A stretch of DNA of 64,000 nucleotides. Origin: Terripilifer ovatus (GTDB taxonomy: Bacteria > Pseudomonadota > Alphaproteobacteria > Rhizobiales > Beijerinckiaceae). Location of the stretch: NCBI GenBank assembly GCA_029222685.1, contig JARHVB010000085.1, positions 1-64,000 of the forward strand, given 5' to 3'. Positions within the stretch are counted from its first letter, which is position 1; each line of letters begins with the position of its first letter. This document shows positions 45,068-54,367 of this stretch, in pieces. The notes beneath the pieces are model-generated. The model was not told the origin of the DNA, ran no database searches, and saw only the letters and a program-made list of their open reading frames with translations. The position numbers and the translations under genes were made by a program.

Positions 45068-45329
45068 GGGTTTGCCTTTCACCAAGCGGGTATGATCTTT
45101 GCATTCTCGACCCAACTCTAGACTGTTGGCATTATGGGTCAAAGTCAGATATGGCCCACCGCGCGGTTGCGGGCGCTGATCTGGATCAATTCGCCATCGC
45201 GAGATGGCGAACCTTGCCGTCCCTGCCGATTTGCGTCAGTCTGTCCGGCGAGGTCGCCTGACAAGAGCGCCGTGTATCCCGATACCCGAGGGCATGGGAA
45301 ACAACACTGGGGAACAGGGAGGAAGCGAC

Positions 45330-46361
45330 ATGGGTTTGCCGTGCTCAATTCGCATCGCCGTCGGTGCTCTCGCCATGGCCTGTTGCGCCATATCCGCTCA
45401 TGCGGCCGACAGTGCGCTCATCGCGGCCGCCAAGAAGGAGGGCCGCGTCGTCTGGTACACGACGCTCATCATCAACCAGTTTGCCCGTCCTGCTGCCGAG
45501 GCCTTCGAGAAGAAATACGCCATCAAGGTTGATTACGTCCGTGCCGATCCGACAGCCATCGCGCTGCGGCTGATCAACGAAGCCAAGGCTGGGCAGGTGC
45601 AGGCCGATATTTTCGACGGCTTCGGCGTCTCGGCCCTGGTCAAGGACGGCTACGTCGAAAGCTGGCTGCCGGAGACGATCAAGCGCTATCCGCAGGAATT
45701 GTACGATCCCAAAGGCTATTGGGTCGCCTCCAATCTCTATGTCCTGACGCCGGCCTTCAACACCAGTCTCGTTCCAAAAGGCAGCGAACCAAAAACCTTC
45801 GCTGATCTGCTCGATCCGAAATGGAAGGGCAAAATGGCGTGGAGCTCGCGCGTCTCGGCCTCGAGCGCACCGGGCTTTGTCGGTTCAGTCCTGACCGAAA
45901 TGGGTGACGAAAAAGGCATGGACTATCTGAAAAGGCTCGCCGGTCAGAACATCGCCAATATCGACGCTTCGGCGCGCCAGATCGTCGATCAGGTGATTGC
46001 CGGCGAATATGCGATCGCGCTGCAGACGTTCAATCACCACTCGGTCATCAGCGCCTCGCAGGGCGCTCCCTCCGCCTGGATCGCCATGGAGCCGGCGATG
46101 ACGACGCTCAACGTGGTGTCGCTGACGTCGAAAAGCCCGCATCCCAACGCGGGCAAACTGTTTCTGGAATTCCTGATCTCGGAAGACGGGCAGAAACTGT
46201 TCCGCGACGCCGACTACATGCCATCCGATCCGGCCATTCCGCCGCGCGATCCGTCGCTGCGGCCCGACACCGGCAAGTTCAAGGCGAAATATTTCACCCC
46301 CGACGAACTTGATGCCGCGATGCCGCGCTGGGCTGAAATCTATCAGCGCTTATTTCGATAG
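45330..46361 (+). CDS. Iron-type (family 1) ABC transporter substrate-binding protein, third paralogue
   Basis: A 343-residue periplasmic binding protein; the ATG at 45330 follows AGGGAGGAAGC and opens a Sec signal ending at AHAAD. Mature features are EGRVVWYTTLIINQFARP, LLDPKWKGKM and SPHPNAGKLF, matching the other two paralogues. It is alone: the nearest same-strand gene is over 1 kb away and no permease is present. The second family C repeat begins at its stop codon. Confidence 0.87.
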   Translation: MGLPCSIRIAVGALAMACCAISAHAADSALIAAAKKEGRVVWYTTLIINQFARPAAEAFEKKYAIKVDYVRADPTAIALRLINEAKAGQVQADIFDGFGVSALVKDGYVESWLPETIKRYPQELYDPKGYWVASNLYVLTPAFNTSLVPKGSEPKTFADLLDPKWKGKMAWSSRVSASSAPGFVGSVLTEMGDEKGMDYLKRLAGQNIANIDASARQIVDQVIAGEYAIALQTFNHHSVISASQGAPSAWIAMEPAMTTLNVVSLTSKSPHPNAGKLFLEFLISEDGQKLFRDADYMPSDPAIPPRDPSLRPDTGKFKAKYFTPDELDAAMPRWAEIYQRLFR

Positions 46362-46500
46362 GGCATGCCGATCTTCACGTGGTACCGGCCTGCAAACGCC
46401 GGTTCTCTGCGCTTCCGGTGCTCACGTACTTAAGTACGCTGCGCTCCGGTTCTCGATAACCGCCATTTTCGGCCCGGTCTGACGTGAAGCCTGACATACC
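46359..46500 (+). repeat. Family C repeat, copy 2 (starts at the binding-protein stop codon)
   Basis: A 142-base element beginning with the TAG stop of the preceding gene (TAGGGCATGCCGATCTTCAC) and ending CTGACATACC. It carries the same outer inverted arms (TTCACGTGGTACCG / CGGTCTGACGTGAA) and inner core (CTCACGTACTTAAGTACG) as copy 1, in the same orientation relative to its upstream gene. Confidence 0.85.
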
Positions 46501-46532
46501 CTGGCGCGTCACACGAAAGTGGATCTCTGCCA

Positions 46533-46635
46533 TGCTCTAGAGCTCGGTTCTGATGGAATCAGAACCGAGTTCTAGGTTTTGTTTTGACGCATTTTCTTCA
46601 CGCGAACCGGCATCCACTTCGCTCGAAAATGCTCT
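46533..46635. repeat. Rhizobial-type intergenic element with perfect palindrome
   Basis: CTCGGTTCTGAT (46543-46554) and ATCAGAACCGAG (46558-46569) form a perfect hairpin with a 3-base loop, and the flanks CTAGAG and TTCTAG nearly extend it. It is followed by TTTTGTTTTGACGCATTTTC and a segment CGCGAACCGGCATCCACTTC that I recognise as part of a repeat widespread in rhizobial genomes. The end overlaps the isochorismatase-type gene stop region. Confidence 0.6.
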
Positions 46636-47302
46636 AAGGCAGCACGTCGCGGATCACCTCCTGCGTCGTGCGCACATCGCCGAAGCTCTGATAGAACGAG
46701 GTCAGGCCGGCGAGATGGTCTTCCGGATAGCGCGCCCCGTTGGCGTCGGAAACCATGATGACCTTGTAATTGCGCATCATGGCGTCCCGCGCGGCGCTCT
46801 CGCAGCACATATTGGTCGCGGTGCCGGTGACGATCAGGCTGTCGATGCCGCGGGCCTGCAACACCTCTTCGATGTTGGAGGCGCCGGCGATGAACGGGCT
46901 GAACCGGCTCTTGTAGAGAACCTCGTCGCCGGGTTCGATATCGAGATCCTTGTGAAACGCATGGCCCGGATGGCCGGGCGAAAGCTGGTCGCGGTGATTG
47001 GCGCCTTTCTCCGGCGTGAAGAAATTGTCGTGATAGATGGGCCAATGGCTCTTGCCGTCGGCCCCGGCGGTCATGCCGACCCACATGACGAGGCCGCCCT
47101 GGGCGCGCAGATGGCGGGCGATGGCGTTGATGTTGGGAATCATGCCCACGACCGAGGCGATTTCTCCGACATAGAAATTCTGCATGTCGATCACCAGCAA
47201 AGCGGTGCGCTTGGGCTCGAAGTGATCGTAGACCGTCAATCGGCCACGCTTGGCCATCACCCGGTCGATCACATATTGGGGAAAATCGTAAGGAGTTGTC
47301 AT
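46634..47302 (-). CDS. Isochorismatase family cysteine hydrolase
   Basis: A 222-residue hydrolase of the isochorismatase-like superfamily. The triad is Asp39 (LLVIDMQNFYV), Lys131 (LYKSRFSPF) and Cys166 (TNMCCESAARDAM). Such enzymes deamidate or hydrolyse small amides (nicotinamidase, N-carbamoyl compounds, isochorismate). The start MTTPYDFPQY was chosen in preference to longer readings through the promoter region. It is divergent from the Bug gene at 47551. The N-carbamoyl-type activity would fit the hydantoin/urea theme of the window but this is speculation. Confidence 0.88.
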   Translation of the reverse strand: MTTPYDFPQYVIDRVMAKRGRLTVYDHFEPKRTALLVIDMQNFYVGEIASVVGMIPNINAIARHLRAQGGLVMWVGMTAGADGKSHWPIYHDNFFTPEKGANHRDQLSPGHPGHAFHKDLDIEPGDEVLYKSRFSPFIAGASNIEEVLQARGIDSLIVTGTATNMCCESAARDAMMRNYKVIMVSDANGARYPEDHLAGLTSFYQSFGDVRTTQEVIRDVLP

Positions 47303-47550
47303 CGCGCTCCGCCACTGTCGCTGGCAATTTCGGTGCATATCGCTGTTTGCCAACTGCCATGTCAATGGCGGCAGGGCAGTGCGGGTCAAGGTGGGCAGAA
47401 CTTCAGGTTGAGTTTAAGGGCATGATGATTTAGCAGGAGCGCGCTTTTGCCTCGCATTGTACGCTTTTCTTTCGTGTTTCGATCTTTAGAGTGCGCCTGC
47501 GACAAAAGACGGGGCGTGCCGATCTGCGCCGCCCGTGAAGGGAGAAGAGA

Positions 47551-48537
47551 ATGAACCGCTTATCGAGACGTAAAATTCTTGCCGCCGCCGGCGCGACGGC
47601 GACATCAGCGCTGCTGGCCTTTCCAGGCTCGAGCGTTGCGCAGCAGTTTCCGAGCCAGGATTTCCGTGTCATCTGCGCCTTCCCGGCGGGCAGTGGCGCC
47701 GACGTGCTGGTGCGTTTTTTCGCGGAGGAGTTGCGCAAGAAATCTGGCCGCACGGTGATCGTCGAGAACAAGGTCGGCGCGGCGGGCAATATCGCTGCCC
47801 AGTTCACGGCGCGCGCCAAGCCGGACGGCTACACGATTCACATTCACGCCGGCAGTTCGACGGCGGCGAATTTCAGCCTCTTCAAGAACCCGCCGATTAA
47901 TCCGTCTAAGGAACTGCAGGTCGTAGCGACCTTGAACCAGCAGCCGTTCATGGTCGTCGTCGACGCCAAGAGTCCTTATAAAAATCTCAAGGAATTGACC
48001 GCCGCCATGCTCAAGAAGGGCGAGAAGGCGAGCTATGCCGAGTCGAATACGACCGGCAAGGTGATGGGCGAACTCTACAAAGTCGCCACCGGTGTCAAGG
48101 CCGTCGATATTCCCTATCGCACCGCTGCCGATAGCATCAACGACTTCTCCACAGGCGCGGTCGATTACGGCATGATGGATCCGCAGTCCGCCATCGCCAA
48201 TTCAATGGCCGGCCGTTGGCGCATGCTCGCCGTCAGCACGGAAAAGCGGGTGAACGCCGTGCCCGATTTGCCGACGATGACGGAAGAAGGCGTGCCGGGT
48301 GTCGAACTATTTGGCTGGTTCGCAGCCATGGTGCCGAGCGAGACGCCGCGCCCGGTGGTCGATCAGTTGAACAAATGGTTCAACGAGATCGAAGCCGAGG
48401 AAGCCACGAAGAAATTCCTCAACACCTACGGTGGCGACCCCTGGATCACCACACCGGAGCAGGGCCAGGCGCAACTCGTCAAGGATCAGAAGGCCTGGGA
48501 GGGATATGTGAAGGCTGCCAAGATCGAGCCGCAATAA
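47551..48537 (+). CDS. Bug-family tripartite tricarboxylate transporter substrate-binding protein, Tat-type signal
   Basis: A 328-residue carboxylate-binding protein of the Bug family. The N-terminus MNRLSRRKILAAAGATATSA carries a textbook Tat motif (SRRKIL), unlike the Sec signal of the other Bug protein in the window; the cleavage is near SSVAQQ. Mature family features include DFRVICAFPAGSGADVLVRF and KVGAAGNIAAQFTARAKPDG. A ribosome site GGGAGAAGAG precedes the ATG. No permease is adjacent. Confidence 0.92.
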   Translation: MNRLSRRKILAAAGATATSALLAFPGSSVAQQFPSQDFRVICAFPAGSGADVLVRFFAEELRKKSGRTVIVENKVGAAGNIAAQFTARAKPDGYTIHIHAGSSTAANFSLFKNPPINPSKELQVVATLNQQPFMVVVDAKSPYKNLKELTAAMLKKGEKASYAESNTTGKVMGELYKVATGVKAVDIPYRTAADSINDFSTGAVDYGMMDPQSAIANSMAGRWRMLAVSTEKRVNAVPDLPTMTEEGVPGVELFGWFAAMVPSETPRPVVDQLNKWFNEIEAEEATKKFLNTYGGDPWITTPEQGQAQLVKDQKAWEGYVKAAKIEPQ

Positions 48538-48558
48538 AGGGAAGCTATATCAGAGATA

Positions 48559-48582
48559 CTCTAGTCTTCTTGTAGACTAGAG
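48559..48582 (+). terminator. Hairpin after the Bug gene
   Basis: CTCTAGTCT and AGACTAGAG form a perfect 9-base stem with loop TCTTGT, 21 bases beyond the stop codon. No T-run follows, so it may act with Rho or as an RNA-stabilising end. Confidence 0.5.
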
Positions 48583-48716
48583 GATTCGGCTCCTGACTCT
48601 TTCTGACACGACCAATCTTGCAACCGGCCCGGCGTCGCACGATATAGCCGGTTGCAATTTGCAGACTGATTCCGTTTCGCGGATTCGGCAGAAGCAATGT
48701 CCGCGGCAGGCAGCTC

Positions 48717-49646
48717 ATGCAATCGATCGTCTCCGTTTCCGGCCTCAGCAAGGTCTACGCGTCGGGATTTCATGCCCTCAAGGCCGTCGACCTCGAGATC
48801 CGCCGCGGCGAAATCTTCGCGCTTCTTGGCCCCAACGGCGCCGGCAAGACGACCCTGATCGGTATCATCTGCGGACTGGTGCAGCCGACATCCGGCAAGG
48901 TGCTCGCTGACGGCCACGATATCATCAGCGACTATCGTGCTGCGCGCTCGAAAATCGGTCTGGTTCCTCAGGAACTGTCGACCGACATGTTCGAGACGGT
49001 GTGGAACACGGTGAGCTTCAGCCGCGGCCTGTTCGGTAAGTCTCCCGCGCCGGCCCATATCGAACGCGTGCTGCGTGATCTCTCGCTATGGGACAAGAAA
49101 GACAACAAGATCGCCACCCTGTCAGGCGGCATGAAGCGCCGCGTGCTCATCGCCAAGGCGTTGTCGCATGAGCCCGACATCCTGTTCCTCGATGAGCCCA
49201 CGGCCGGTGTCGATGTCGAACTGCGCCGCGACATGTGGGAGCTGATGCGGCGGCTGCGCGAAACCGGCGTCACCATCATCCTCACCACCCATTATATCGA
49301 GGAAGCCGAGGAGATGGCCGACCGCATCGGCGTGATCAACAAGGGCGAGATCATTCTTGTCGACGATAAGGTGAGCCTGCTGAACAAGCTCGGCAAGGCG
49401 CAATTGACGATCGAGCTGAAAACGCCGCTGGCGCAGGTGCCGCCGGAACTGTCGGATCTGCCCGTCGAACTTTCCGCCGATGGTGCCGCGCTGGTGTACA
49501 CGACCAATGGGCAGGATGGTGGTCAGGGAAACATTGCCGAATTGCTGCGCCGGCTTGGCGCGCTTGGTGTGGATTTCAAAAATCTCGAAACGCGGCGAAG
49601 TTCCCTCGAGGATATTTTCATCGATCTGGTGAGGGCGCGGTCATGA
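48717..49646 (+). CDS. ABC-2 type exporter ATP-binding protein
   Basis: A 309-residue ATPase of the NodI/CcmA-like ABC-2 exporter group: Walker A GPNGAGKTT, signature LSGGMKRRVLIAKAL, Walker B ILFLDEPTAGVDVEL and the C-terminal accessory region of about 80 residues. It overlaps the permease gene by 4 bases (ATGA). The pair would export a drug, glycan or lipid; the cargo is not indicated by neighbours. The upstream 179 bases contain only the hairpin above. Confidence 0.93.
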   Translation: MQSIVSVSGLSKVYASGFHALKAVDLEIRRGEIFALLGPNGAGKTTLIGIICGLVQPTSGKVLADGHDIISDYRAARSKIGLVPQELSTDMFETVWNTVSFSRGLFGKSPAPAHIERVLRDLSLWDKKDNKIATLSGGMKRRVLIAKALSHEPDILFLDEPTAGVDVELRRDMWELMRRLRETGVTIILTTHYIEEAEEMADRIGVINKGEIILVDDKVSLLNKLGKAQLTIELKTPLAQVPPELSDLPVELSADGAALVYTTNGQDGGQGNIAELLRRLGALGVDFKNLETRRSSLEDIFIDLVRARS

Positions 49647-50404
49647 ATCTCTACGCCATTCGCTCGATCTACATTTTCGAACTCTCCCGTACCTGGCGTA
49701 CGCTGTTCCAGAGCATCGCCTCGCCGGTTCTGTCGACCTCGCTCTATTTCATCGTCTTTGGCTCGGCCATCGGCTCGCGCATGCAGTCGATCGACGGCGT
49801 CAGCTACGGCGCCTATATCGTGCCGGGCCTCATACTGCTCACTTTGCTGACCGAGAGCATTTCCAACGCCTCCTTCGGCATCTATATGCCGAAATTCACC
49901 GGCGCCATCTATGAGGTGCTGTCGGCGCCGGTGTCGGTGCTGGAAGTCGTCATCGGCTATGTCGGCGCGGCGGCGACCAAGTCGGTCATTCTGGGGCTGA
50001 TCATTCTCGTCACGGCGCGGCTCTTCGTGCCGTTCGAGATCGCACATCCCTTCGTCATGATCGGCTTTCTGGTGCTGATCGCCGTCACCTTCAGCCTCTT
50101 CGGCTTTCTGCTCGGCCTGTGGGCCGACAGTTTCGAGAAACTGCAGATCGTGCCGATGATGGTGGTGACGCCGCTCACCTTCCTCGGCGGCTCGTTCTAT
50201 TCCATCGACATGCTGCCGCCGCTCTGGCGCACGATCACCCTGTTCAACCCCGTCGTCTATCTGGTCAACGGTTTCCGTTGGGCCTTCTATGGCATCGCCG
50301 ACGTCAATGTCACCGTCAGCGTGGCCATGACGGTGGTTTTTATGCTGGCGTGCCTGGGCATTATCTGGTGGATTTTTCGAACCGGATACAAATTGCGGAG
50401 TTAA
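49643..50404 (+). CDS. ABC-2 type transporter permease
   Basis: A 253-residue membrane protein with six hydrophobic segments, the partner of the ATPase upstream. The NodJ-like SMPxxFxGAIYEVLSAPVS-type block (here MPKFTGAIYEVLSAPVS) and GGSFYSIDMLPPLWRTI near the C-terminus are ABC-2 permease hallmarks. A single homodimer would complete the exporter. Confidence 0.92.
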   Translation: MNLYAIRSIYIFELSRTWRTLFQSIASPVLSTSLYFIVFGSAIGSRMQSIDGVSYGAYIVPGLILLTLLTESISNASFGIYMPKFTGAIYEVLSAPVSVLEVVIGYVGAAATKSVILGLIILVTARLFVPFEIAHPFVMIGFLVLIAVTFSLFGFLLGLWADSFEKLQIVPMMVVTPLTFLGGSFYSIDMLPPLWRTITLFNPVVYLVNGFRWAFYGIADVNVTVSVAMTVVFMLACLGIIWWIFRTGYKLRS

Positions 50405-50414
50405 GCCGATCGCC

Positions 50415-50750
50415 ATGACTCACATCCGAATGTCGGCATTGCCGGCCGCCTGCCTTGCGAGCGCGATCTTGCTTGCTACGCCCGCTGCCGCCACCGTGTT
50501 TTGCGACGTGAAGAAAACGCCGGACGGATTTACGGCGCTCCGTGCAAAGCCGGATCCAAAAGCGAAATTGCTCGCCCGGATGAGGTTTGGCGACGAGGTT
50601 CAGGCCGTGACGACCGTCAGCAATGTCAACGGCTGGATGTACGTGATCTGGTGGAAGGGCGGCCGCTTCAAGACAGGCGCTCCGGCCGGCTATGATAAAT
50701 CCGACGGCAAAGGCTGGGCCTATCGCAGGTACATCGACGAGTGCGGTTAG
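50415..50750 (+). CDS. Small secreted SH3-like protein
   Basis: A 111-residue protein with a Sec signal (CLASAILLATPAAA) and a mature region resembling a bacterial SH3 domain: FTALRAKPDPKAKLLARMRFGDEV, then VNGWMYVIWWKGG. Two cysteines, Cys30-type and Cys110-type, could form a disulfide in the periplasm. It begins 11 bases after the ABC permease and may share its transcript. Function unknown. Confidence 0.72.
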   Translation: MTHIRMSALPAACLASAILLATPAAATVFCDVKKTPDGFTALRAKPDPKAKLLARMRFGDEVQAVTTVSNVNGWMYVIWWKGGRFKTGAPAGYDKSDGKGWAYRRYIDECG

Positions 50751-50933
50751 CATTCCACCGGCGCTTCGCTCTCTGGAACTGCTGAAATATATAAAGGACC
50801 TCGGGGTTGCCTGTGGCGAGAGCGTGCGTTCGCGCACAGCGCCCGCCGGGCCGAGCGCTATCGTCCGAGCACCATGTCGGCATTGCGGCCTCGCGCCGCC
50901 TGACGCTGTCCTGGATCTGCGAAGGAGCGTGTG

Positions 50934-51572
50934 ATGTCGGATATCGGCAGCCAGATTGCAGCGACCATGTTCAAACCAGCGCCGGGCGGTTATGTCTTTC
51001 GCGAGCCTTATCGCTGGGTGTTCGGCCGCGCCCGCCACTATCTGGTGAGCGAGGCGCAGAGGGCGCAGATTGTTGCCGTGGTTGTTCCGCGTCGGCCGAT
51101 CTTCTCGCAGATGATGCTATGGACGGTGTTTTGCCTGATGGTGGCGCTGGCCGGAGCCATCGTGTGGGCCTATGGCCGCCACGATAACCCGAGCGCTGGC
51201 GATGTGGTGGCCATGGTGGTTCTCGCCGTCATCCAGGCTTATGCCGGCCTGCTGATCTTTCGGTGGCGGCAATTGCGCCGGCTGCGGCCGGTGCTTGCCG
51301 GCGCGTCGTCGACGGACGAGCGCATCACGCCAGCCGACGCGCTGCAGGCTCTGAACGCCAGCGGCGGCGCTTTGTCGGCCAGGCAATTGGTACTGACCGG
51401 CGCGGTGAGCCTGGTGGGCAGCAGCGTGTGCGCGATGAGCTTTGTTATATTTCTGATTATGGATCGTTCTATCGCCTGGCTGTTCCTGCCGAATGCAGGT
51501 CTGTTTGGCGGTCTCGCGATGGTCTACTTTCGCAAGCTGATGCTGAAGCTGGAGCAGGCGAAGGTGGAGTGA
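50934..51572 (+). CDS. Hypothetical protein with four membrane segments
   Basis: A 212-residue protein with AAGGAG 6 bases before the ATG. A soluble N-terminal 60 residues (GYVFREPYRWVFGRARHYLV) is followed by two closely spaced hydrophobic segments (about 62-84 and 95-115), a soluble loop of about 50 residues and two more (about 145-170 and 180-200). The layout suggests a small integral membrane protein. No family was recognised, and no motif suggests a function. Confidence 0.75.
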   Translation: MSDIGSQIAATMFKPAPGGYVFREPYRWVFGRARHYLVSEAQRAQIVAVVVPRRPIFSQMMLWTVFCLMVALAGAIVWAYGRHDNPSAGDVVAMVVLAVIQAYAGLLIFRWRQLRRLRPVLAGASSTDERITPADALQALNASGGALSARQLVLTGAVSLVGSSVCAMSFVIFLIMDRSIAWLFLPNAGLFGGLAMVYFRKLMLKLEQAKVE

Positions 51573-51619
51573 GGGCGGCCTGACGGCCGCCCTTCCGGCG
51601 CTCCTCAAGATGAGGGTTT
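51573..51619. repeat. Family B half copy
   Basis: The segment GGCGGCCTGACGGCCGCC then TTCCGGCGCTCCTCAAGATGA and GGGTTT matches only the right end of the family B element (inner small hairpin plus CTCCTCAGGATGAGGGCTTCT-like end, with changes). The left half is missing, so it appears to be a decayed remnant. Confidence 0.7.
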
Positions 51620-51632
51620 GCGGCAGGTCAGG

Positions 51633-53162
51633 TCACTCGAACCGCGGCGTCACCTTCATATAAAACTTTGCCATCTCCGGCCGCAGCTTGTCCATCACTT
51701 CCTTGTTCAGGTCGAGTTGTGGCTTTGCCGTGTCGGGCAGGAGCGAGAAATATTTCGTGTCCTTGGTCTGCTCGGCGAACTCGGCCTTGGCGCGCTGCAG
51801 CAGCTCCGGCGACGTGAGCAGATCGAGCGCCGAGGCTGCCATCACCTTGCTCGCCGCCACCATGCCCTTGTGCGCCATGGTGCTGGTCGGCGTCACCGCG
51901 GCCGGCCAGGCGTGGTAGCCGATGCCAGGCACGCTGCCGGGGTATGTCATCAATCCGGTCGGCACGTTCCAGGTGTAGTCGCCGATGTCGTTTGATGAAA
52001 ACGACTGCGGCCGCGAACCCTGTGGCGGCAGAGCGGTTGCGAGACCGACTTCCTTTTTATTATTGGCCTTCTGGAATTCCTTGGCGAAAGCGACTTCCTC
52101 TTCGCTCCACTTCGGCAGGCCGACCGTCTCCATATTCTTGCGGATGCCTTCGCTGATCGCCTTGTTGCCGAGCTGCGGCCAGGCGGAGGCGATGACGTCC
52201 GGCGGGTCCATGGTCGTGCCGGTCATCAGCGCCGCACCCTCGCCGATCTTCACCAGCTTGTCGAAGTTCTCCTTGGCCGTCGCCGCCGTCGCGTCCCGCA
52301 CGAACCACCAGATCTTGCCGAGATCGGGGATGATATTGGGCTGGATGCCGCCGGCAACGATCGTGCGATGCGTGCGGGCCGTCGGCCGCAGATGCTCACG
52401 CAGTTTGTCGAGGCCGATGTCCATCAGTTCCACCGCATCGACCGCGTCCTTGCCGTCCCACGGGTTGACGGCGCCATGGGCGGTCTTGCCGTGGAAGGTG
52501 AAGGTGGCGCTGATCGCCGCATAATTCTGCAGGCCCCAGCCGGTGGTGAAATTATCGCCGATATGGACGATCAGCGCGGCGTCGACATCCTTCAGATAGC
52601 CGGCGCGCACCAGGAACGGACGGCTGGCAAGCTGTTCTTCCGCCGGCCCGAGCGACAACATGATCGTGCCCGGCAGCTTGTATTGCTCCATCACCTTTTT
52701 CAGCGCGAACAAGGCGCCTGCCGTGATGCCGGCATGGGTGTTGTGGCCTTCCATATGGCCGGGCGCGCCGGCGACCATGGGTTTGCGCGGGATCGAGCCC
52801 GGCGTCTGCGAGCCTTCCGGCAGGGCGTCGATCTCGCTGGCGATGAGGATCGTCGGCTTGCCGCTGCCCCACTTGGCCCAGAGATTGGTCGGCATGCCGG
52901 CGCCGCCGAGTTCGACCGTGAAGCCGGCGGCCTCCAGCGTGTCCTTCAAAAGCTTCGTGCTCTCGACTTCCTGCATGCCGGGTTCGGCGTAGAAGAACAC
53001 GGCGTCGCCGATGTCGGCGATCTGCTTGGCGTTGCGGTCGATGATCTGGAAGGCGGTGGTCTTGTGCTCGTCGGCGGCGCGCGCAGGAACGGTGGCGAGA
53101 ATGCTTAATCCGACCAGCGCCGAGCTCATGAGAAGCTGCCGCCCGATGTTCCGTTCCTGCAT
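51633..53162 (-). CDS. Exported M20-family amidohydrolase (AbgB-like)
   Basis: A 509-residue zinc amidohydrolase/carboxypeptidase of the M20 group, most like aminobenzoyl-glutamate utilisation protein B. A Sec signal (ALVGLSILATVPARA) directs it to the periplasm, unusual because AbgB itself is cytosolic. Metal-site features are GHMEGHNTHAG (near residue 135) and LGPAEEQLASRP (catalytic glutamates), with dimerisation-domain block AAISATFTFHGKTAHG after. It stands alone, with no abgA or abgT. Confidence 0.9.
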   Translation of the reverse strand: MQERNIGRQLLMSSALVGLSILATVPARAADEHKTTAFQIIDRNAKQIADIGDAVFFYAEPGMQEVESTKLLKDTLEAAGFTVELGGAGMPTNLWAKWGSGKPTILIASEIDALPEGSQTPGSIPRKPMVAGAPGHMEGHNTHAGITAGALFALKKVMEQYKLPGTIMLSLGPAEEQLASRPFLVRAGYLKDVDAALIVHIGDNFTTGWGLQNYAAISATFTFHGKTAHGAVNPWDGKDAVDAVELMDIGLDKLREHLRPTARTHRTIVAGGIQPNIIPDLGKIWWFVRDATAATAKENFDKLVKIGEGAALMTGTTMDPPDVIASAWPQLGNKAISEGIRKNMETVGLPKWSEEEVAFAKEFQKANNKKEVGLATALPPQGSRPQSFSSNDIGDYTWNVPTGLMTYPGSVPGIGYHAWPAAVTPTSTMAHKGMVAASKVMAASALDLLTSPELLQRAKAEFAEQTKDTKYFSLLPDTAKPQLDLNKEVMDKLRPEMAKFYMKVTPRFE

Positions 53163-53292
53163 GTGTAGACCTCCATTGCTGTCTGACGCCTAAGCTATCA
53201 TCGTATGGCGGCTTAGCAATCCATTTGGCTCACTCTTCCACCTGCTGCCGCGGCAGCCTATCCTACCCATCGGATGATCGGCGGAGTTCGCT

Positions 53293-53898
53293 ATGCGGTT
53301 CTTGACCCTGCGCTGGATTTGGCTCGGAATGGCAATGTTCGGTATAGCGGCGGCCGCGTCGGCGCAGCCCGTCGACCGCATCGGCGTGCCGGGGCCGCTC
53401 GACTTCGACGGCAAGGCCTATGCGCTGGCATGGAGCTCAAACCCATCGAGCGGCTATTTCAAGCAGGAATATTTAACAGCAGGACAGGACACGGCGACCT
53501 ATACGCAGATGATCATGATCGACGTGCTGGAGACCGGCGTCGATGTGAAGACAGCGCTGGCCTCGCAAGTGCGGTTTCTGAACCAGCGCAAGGCCACCGA
53601 CCCGATGGTTAATATGGCGATCGTGGAGAACAAGGCGACCGGCGAGGTGCTGCTCGATTTCATCATCAGCGATGACAGCACGAAGGGCAAGTCCATCGCC
53701 GAATGGAACGCCTATCGCTACAAGCCGCACACCGCCAGGGACGGCAGAAAGGGCGTGATCCTGTTCGCGCTAAGCCGCCGCGCCTACAATGACGGGATCG
53801 ACGGCTTTCTGAGAGAGCTTCGAAGCCTTCGCCCCGGTCTCATTGGGAAGGTCGCACGTTACACGCTGCCTGCTGTCGCAACATCGTCGCGGCCGTGA
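53293..53898 (+). CDS. Secreted hypothetical protein
   Basis: A 201-residue protein with a clear Sec signal (LGMAMFGIAAAASAQ). The mature part contains many beta-type stretches and one motif-like run, FNQ-type VRFLNQRKATDPMVNMAIVEN, but no domain was recognised. GGAG lies 7 bases upstream of the ATG. It is convergent with the globin gene, with 3 bases between stops. Likely periplasmic. Confidence 0.78.
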   Translation: MRFLTLRWIWLGMAMFGIAAAASAQPVDRIGVPGPLDFDGKAYALAWSSNPSSGYFKQEYLTAGQDTATYTQMIMIDVLETGVDVKTALASQVRFLNQRKATDPMVNMAIVENKATGEVLLDFIISDDSTKGKSIAEWNAYRYKPHTARDGRKGVILFALSRRAYNDGIDGFLRELRSLRPGLIGKVARYTLPAVATSSRP

Positions 53899-53901
53899 GG
53901 T

Positions 53902-54306
53902 TTACGCCGCCACGCTTTTCATCTCGCCGGCGAGGATCGTATAGCAGGCAAGCCAGCTTGCGCGGGTCTCGTCGGTGAAGTCCGGCCCCAGTCCCTGCTC
54001 AAGCGTCCAGATCAGTGCCGCGCCGACAGTGTCGTAGTGCTGGTCCTGGACTCCATATCCGGTGTGGCGCCGGGCGAGGTCGCGCACCGCCGGCGTGAGT
54101 TCGTCGAGCCGGTGCAGGTTGGTGATGACGGTGGCGAGCATGGCCATCAACTTTCGGCCCTGTTCCGCCATGTCGCCCTTGAACAGTGACCGCAGGGACG
54201 GGTCGAGCGTGAACAGCCGCTCGTAGAACAGCGCCGCTGCTGCTTCGGAAATAGGCACAACCTTGGCGAAGCTGGATTTAACGAGATCGATTTGAGCAGG
54301 TTGCAT
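53902..54306 (-). CDS. Single-domain bacterial globin
   Basis: A 134-residue globin of the flavohemoglobin-domain/Vitreoscilla hemoglobin type. The proximal heme ligand is His81 in the pattern RRHTGYGVQDQHY; Phe27-type and Tyr28-type residues in AALFYERLF lie in the B helix. The start MQPAQIDLVK (ATG at 54306) has GGAGG 5 bases upstream; the two earlier ATGs lack a site. It would bind oxygen or detoxify nitric oxide with an external reductase. Confidence 0.92.
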   Translation of the reverse strand: MQPAQIDLVKSSFAKVVPISEAAAALFYERLFTLDPSLRSLFKGDMAEQGRKLMAMLATVITNLHRLDELTPAVRDLARRHTGYGVQDQHYDTVGAALIWTLEQGLGPDFTDETRASWLACYTILAGEMKSVAA

Positions 54307-54367
54307 GGGAGCCTCCATCGCTGGCCTGATGAAGCAACTCCCATGCCTGATTGGAATCGTTATGAGA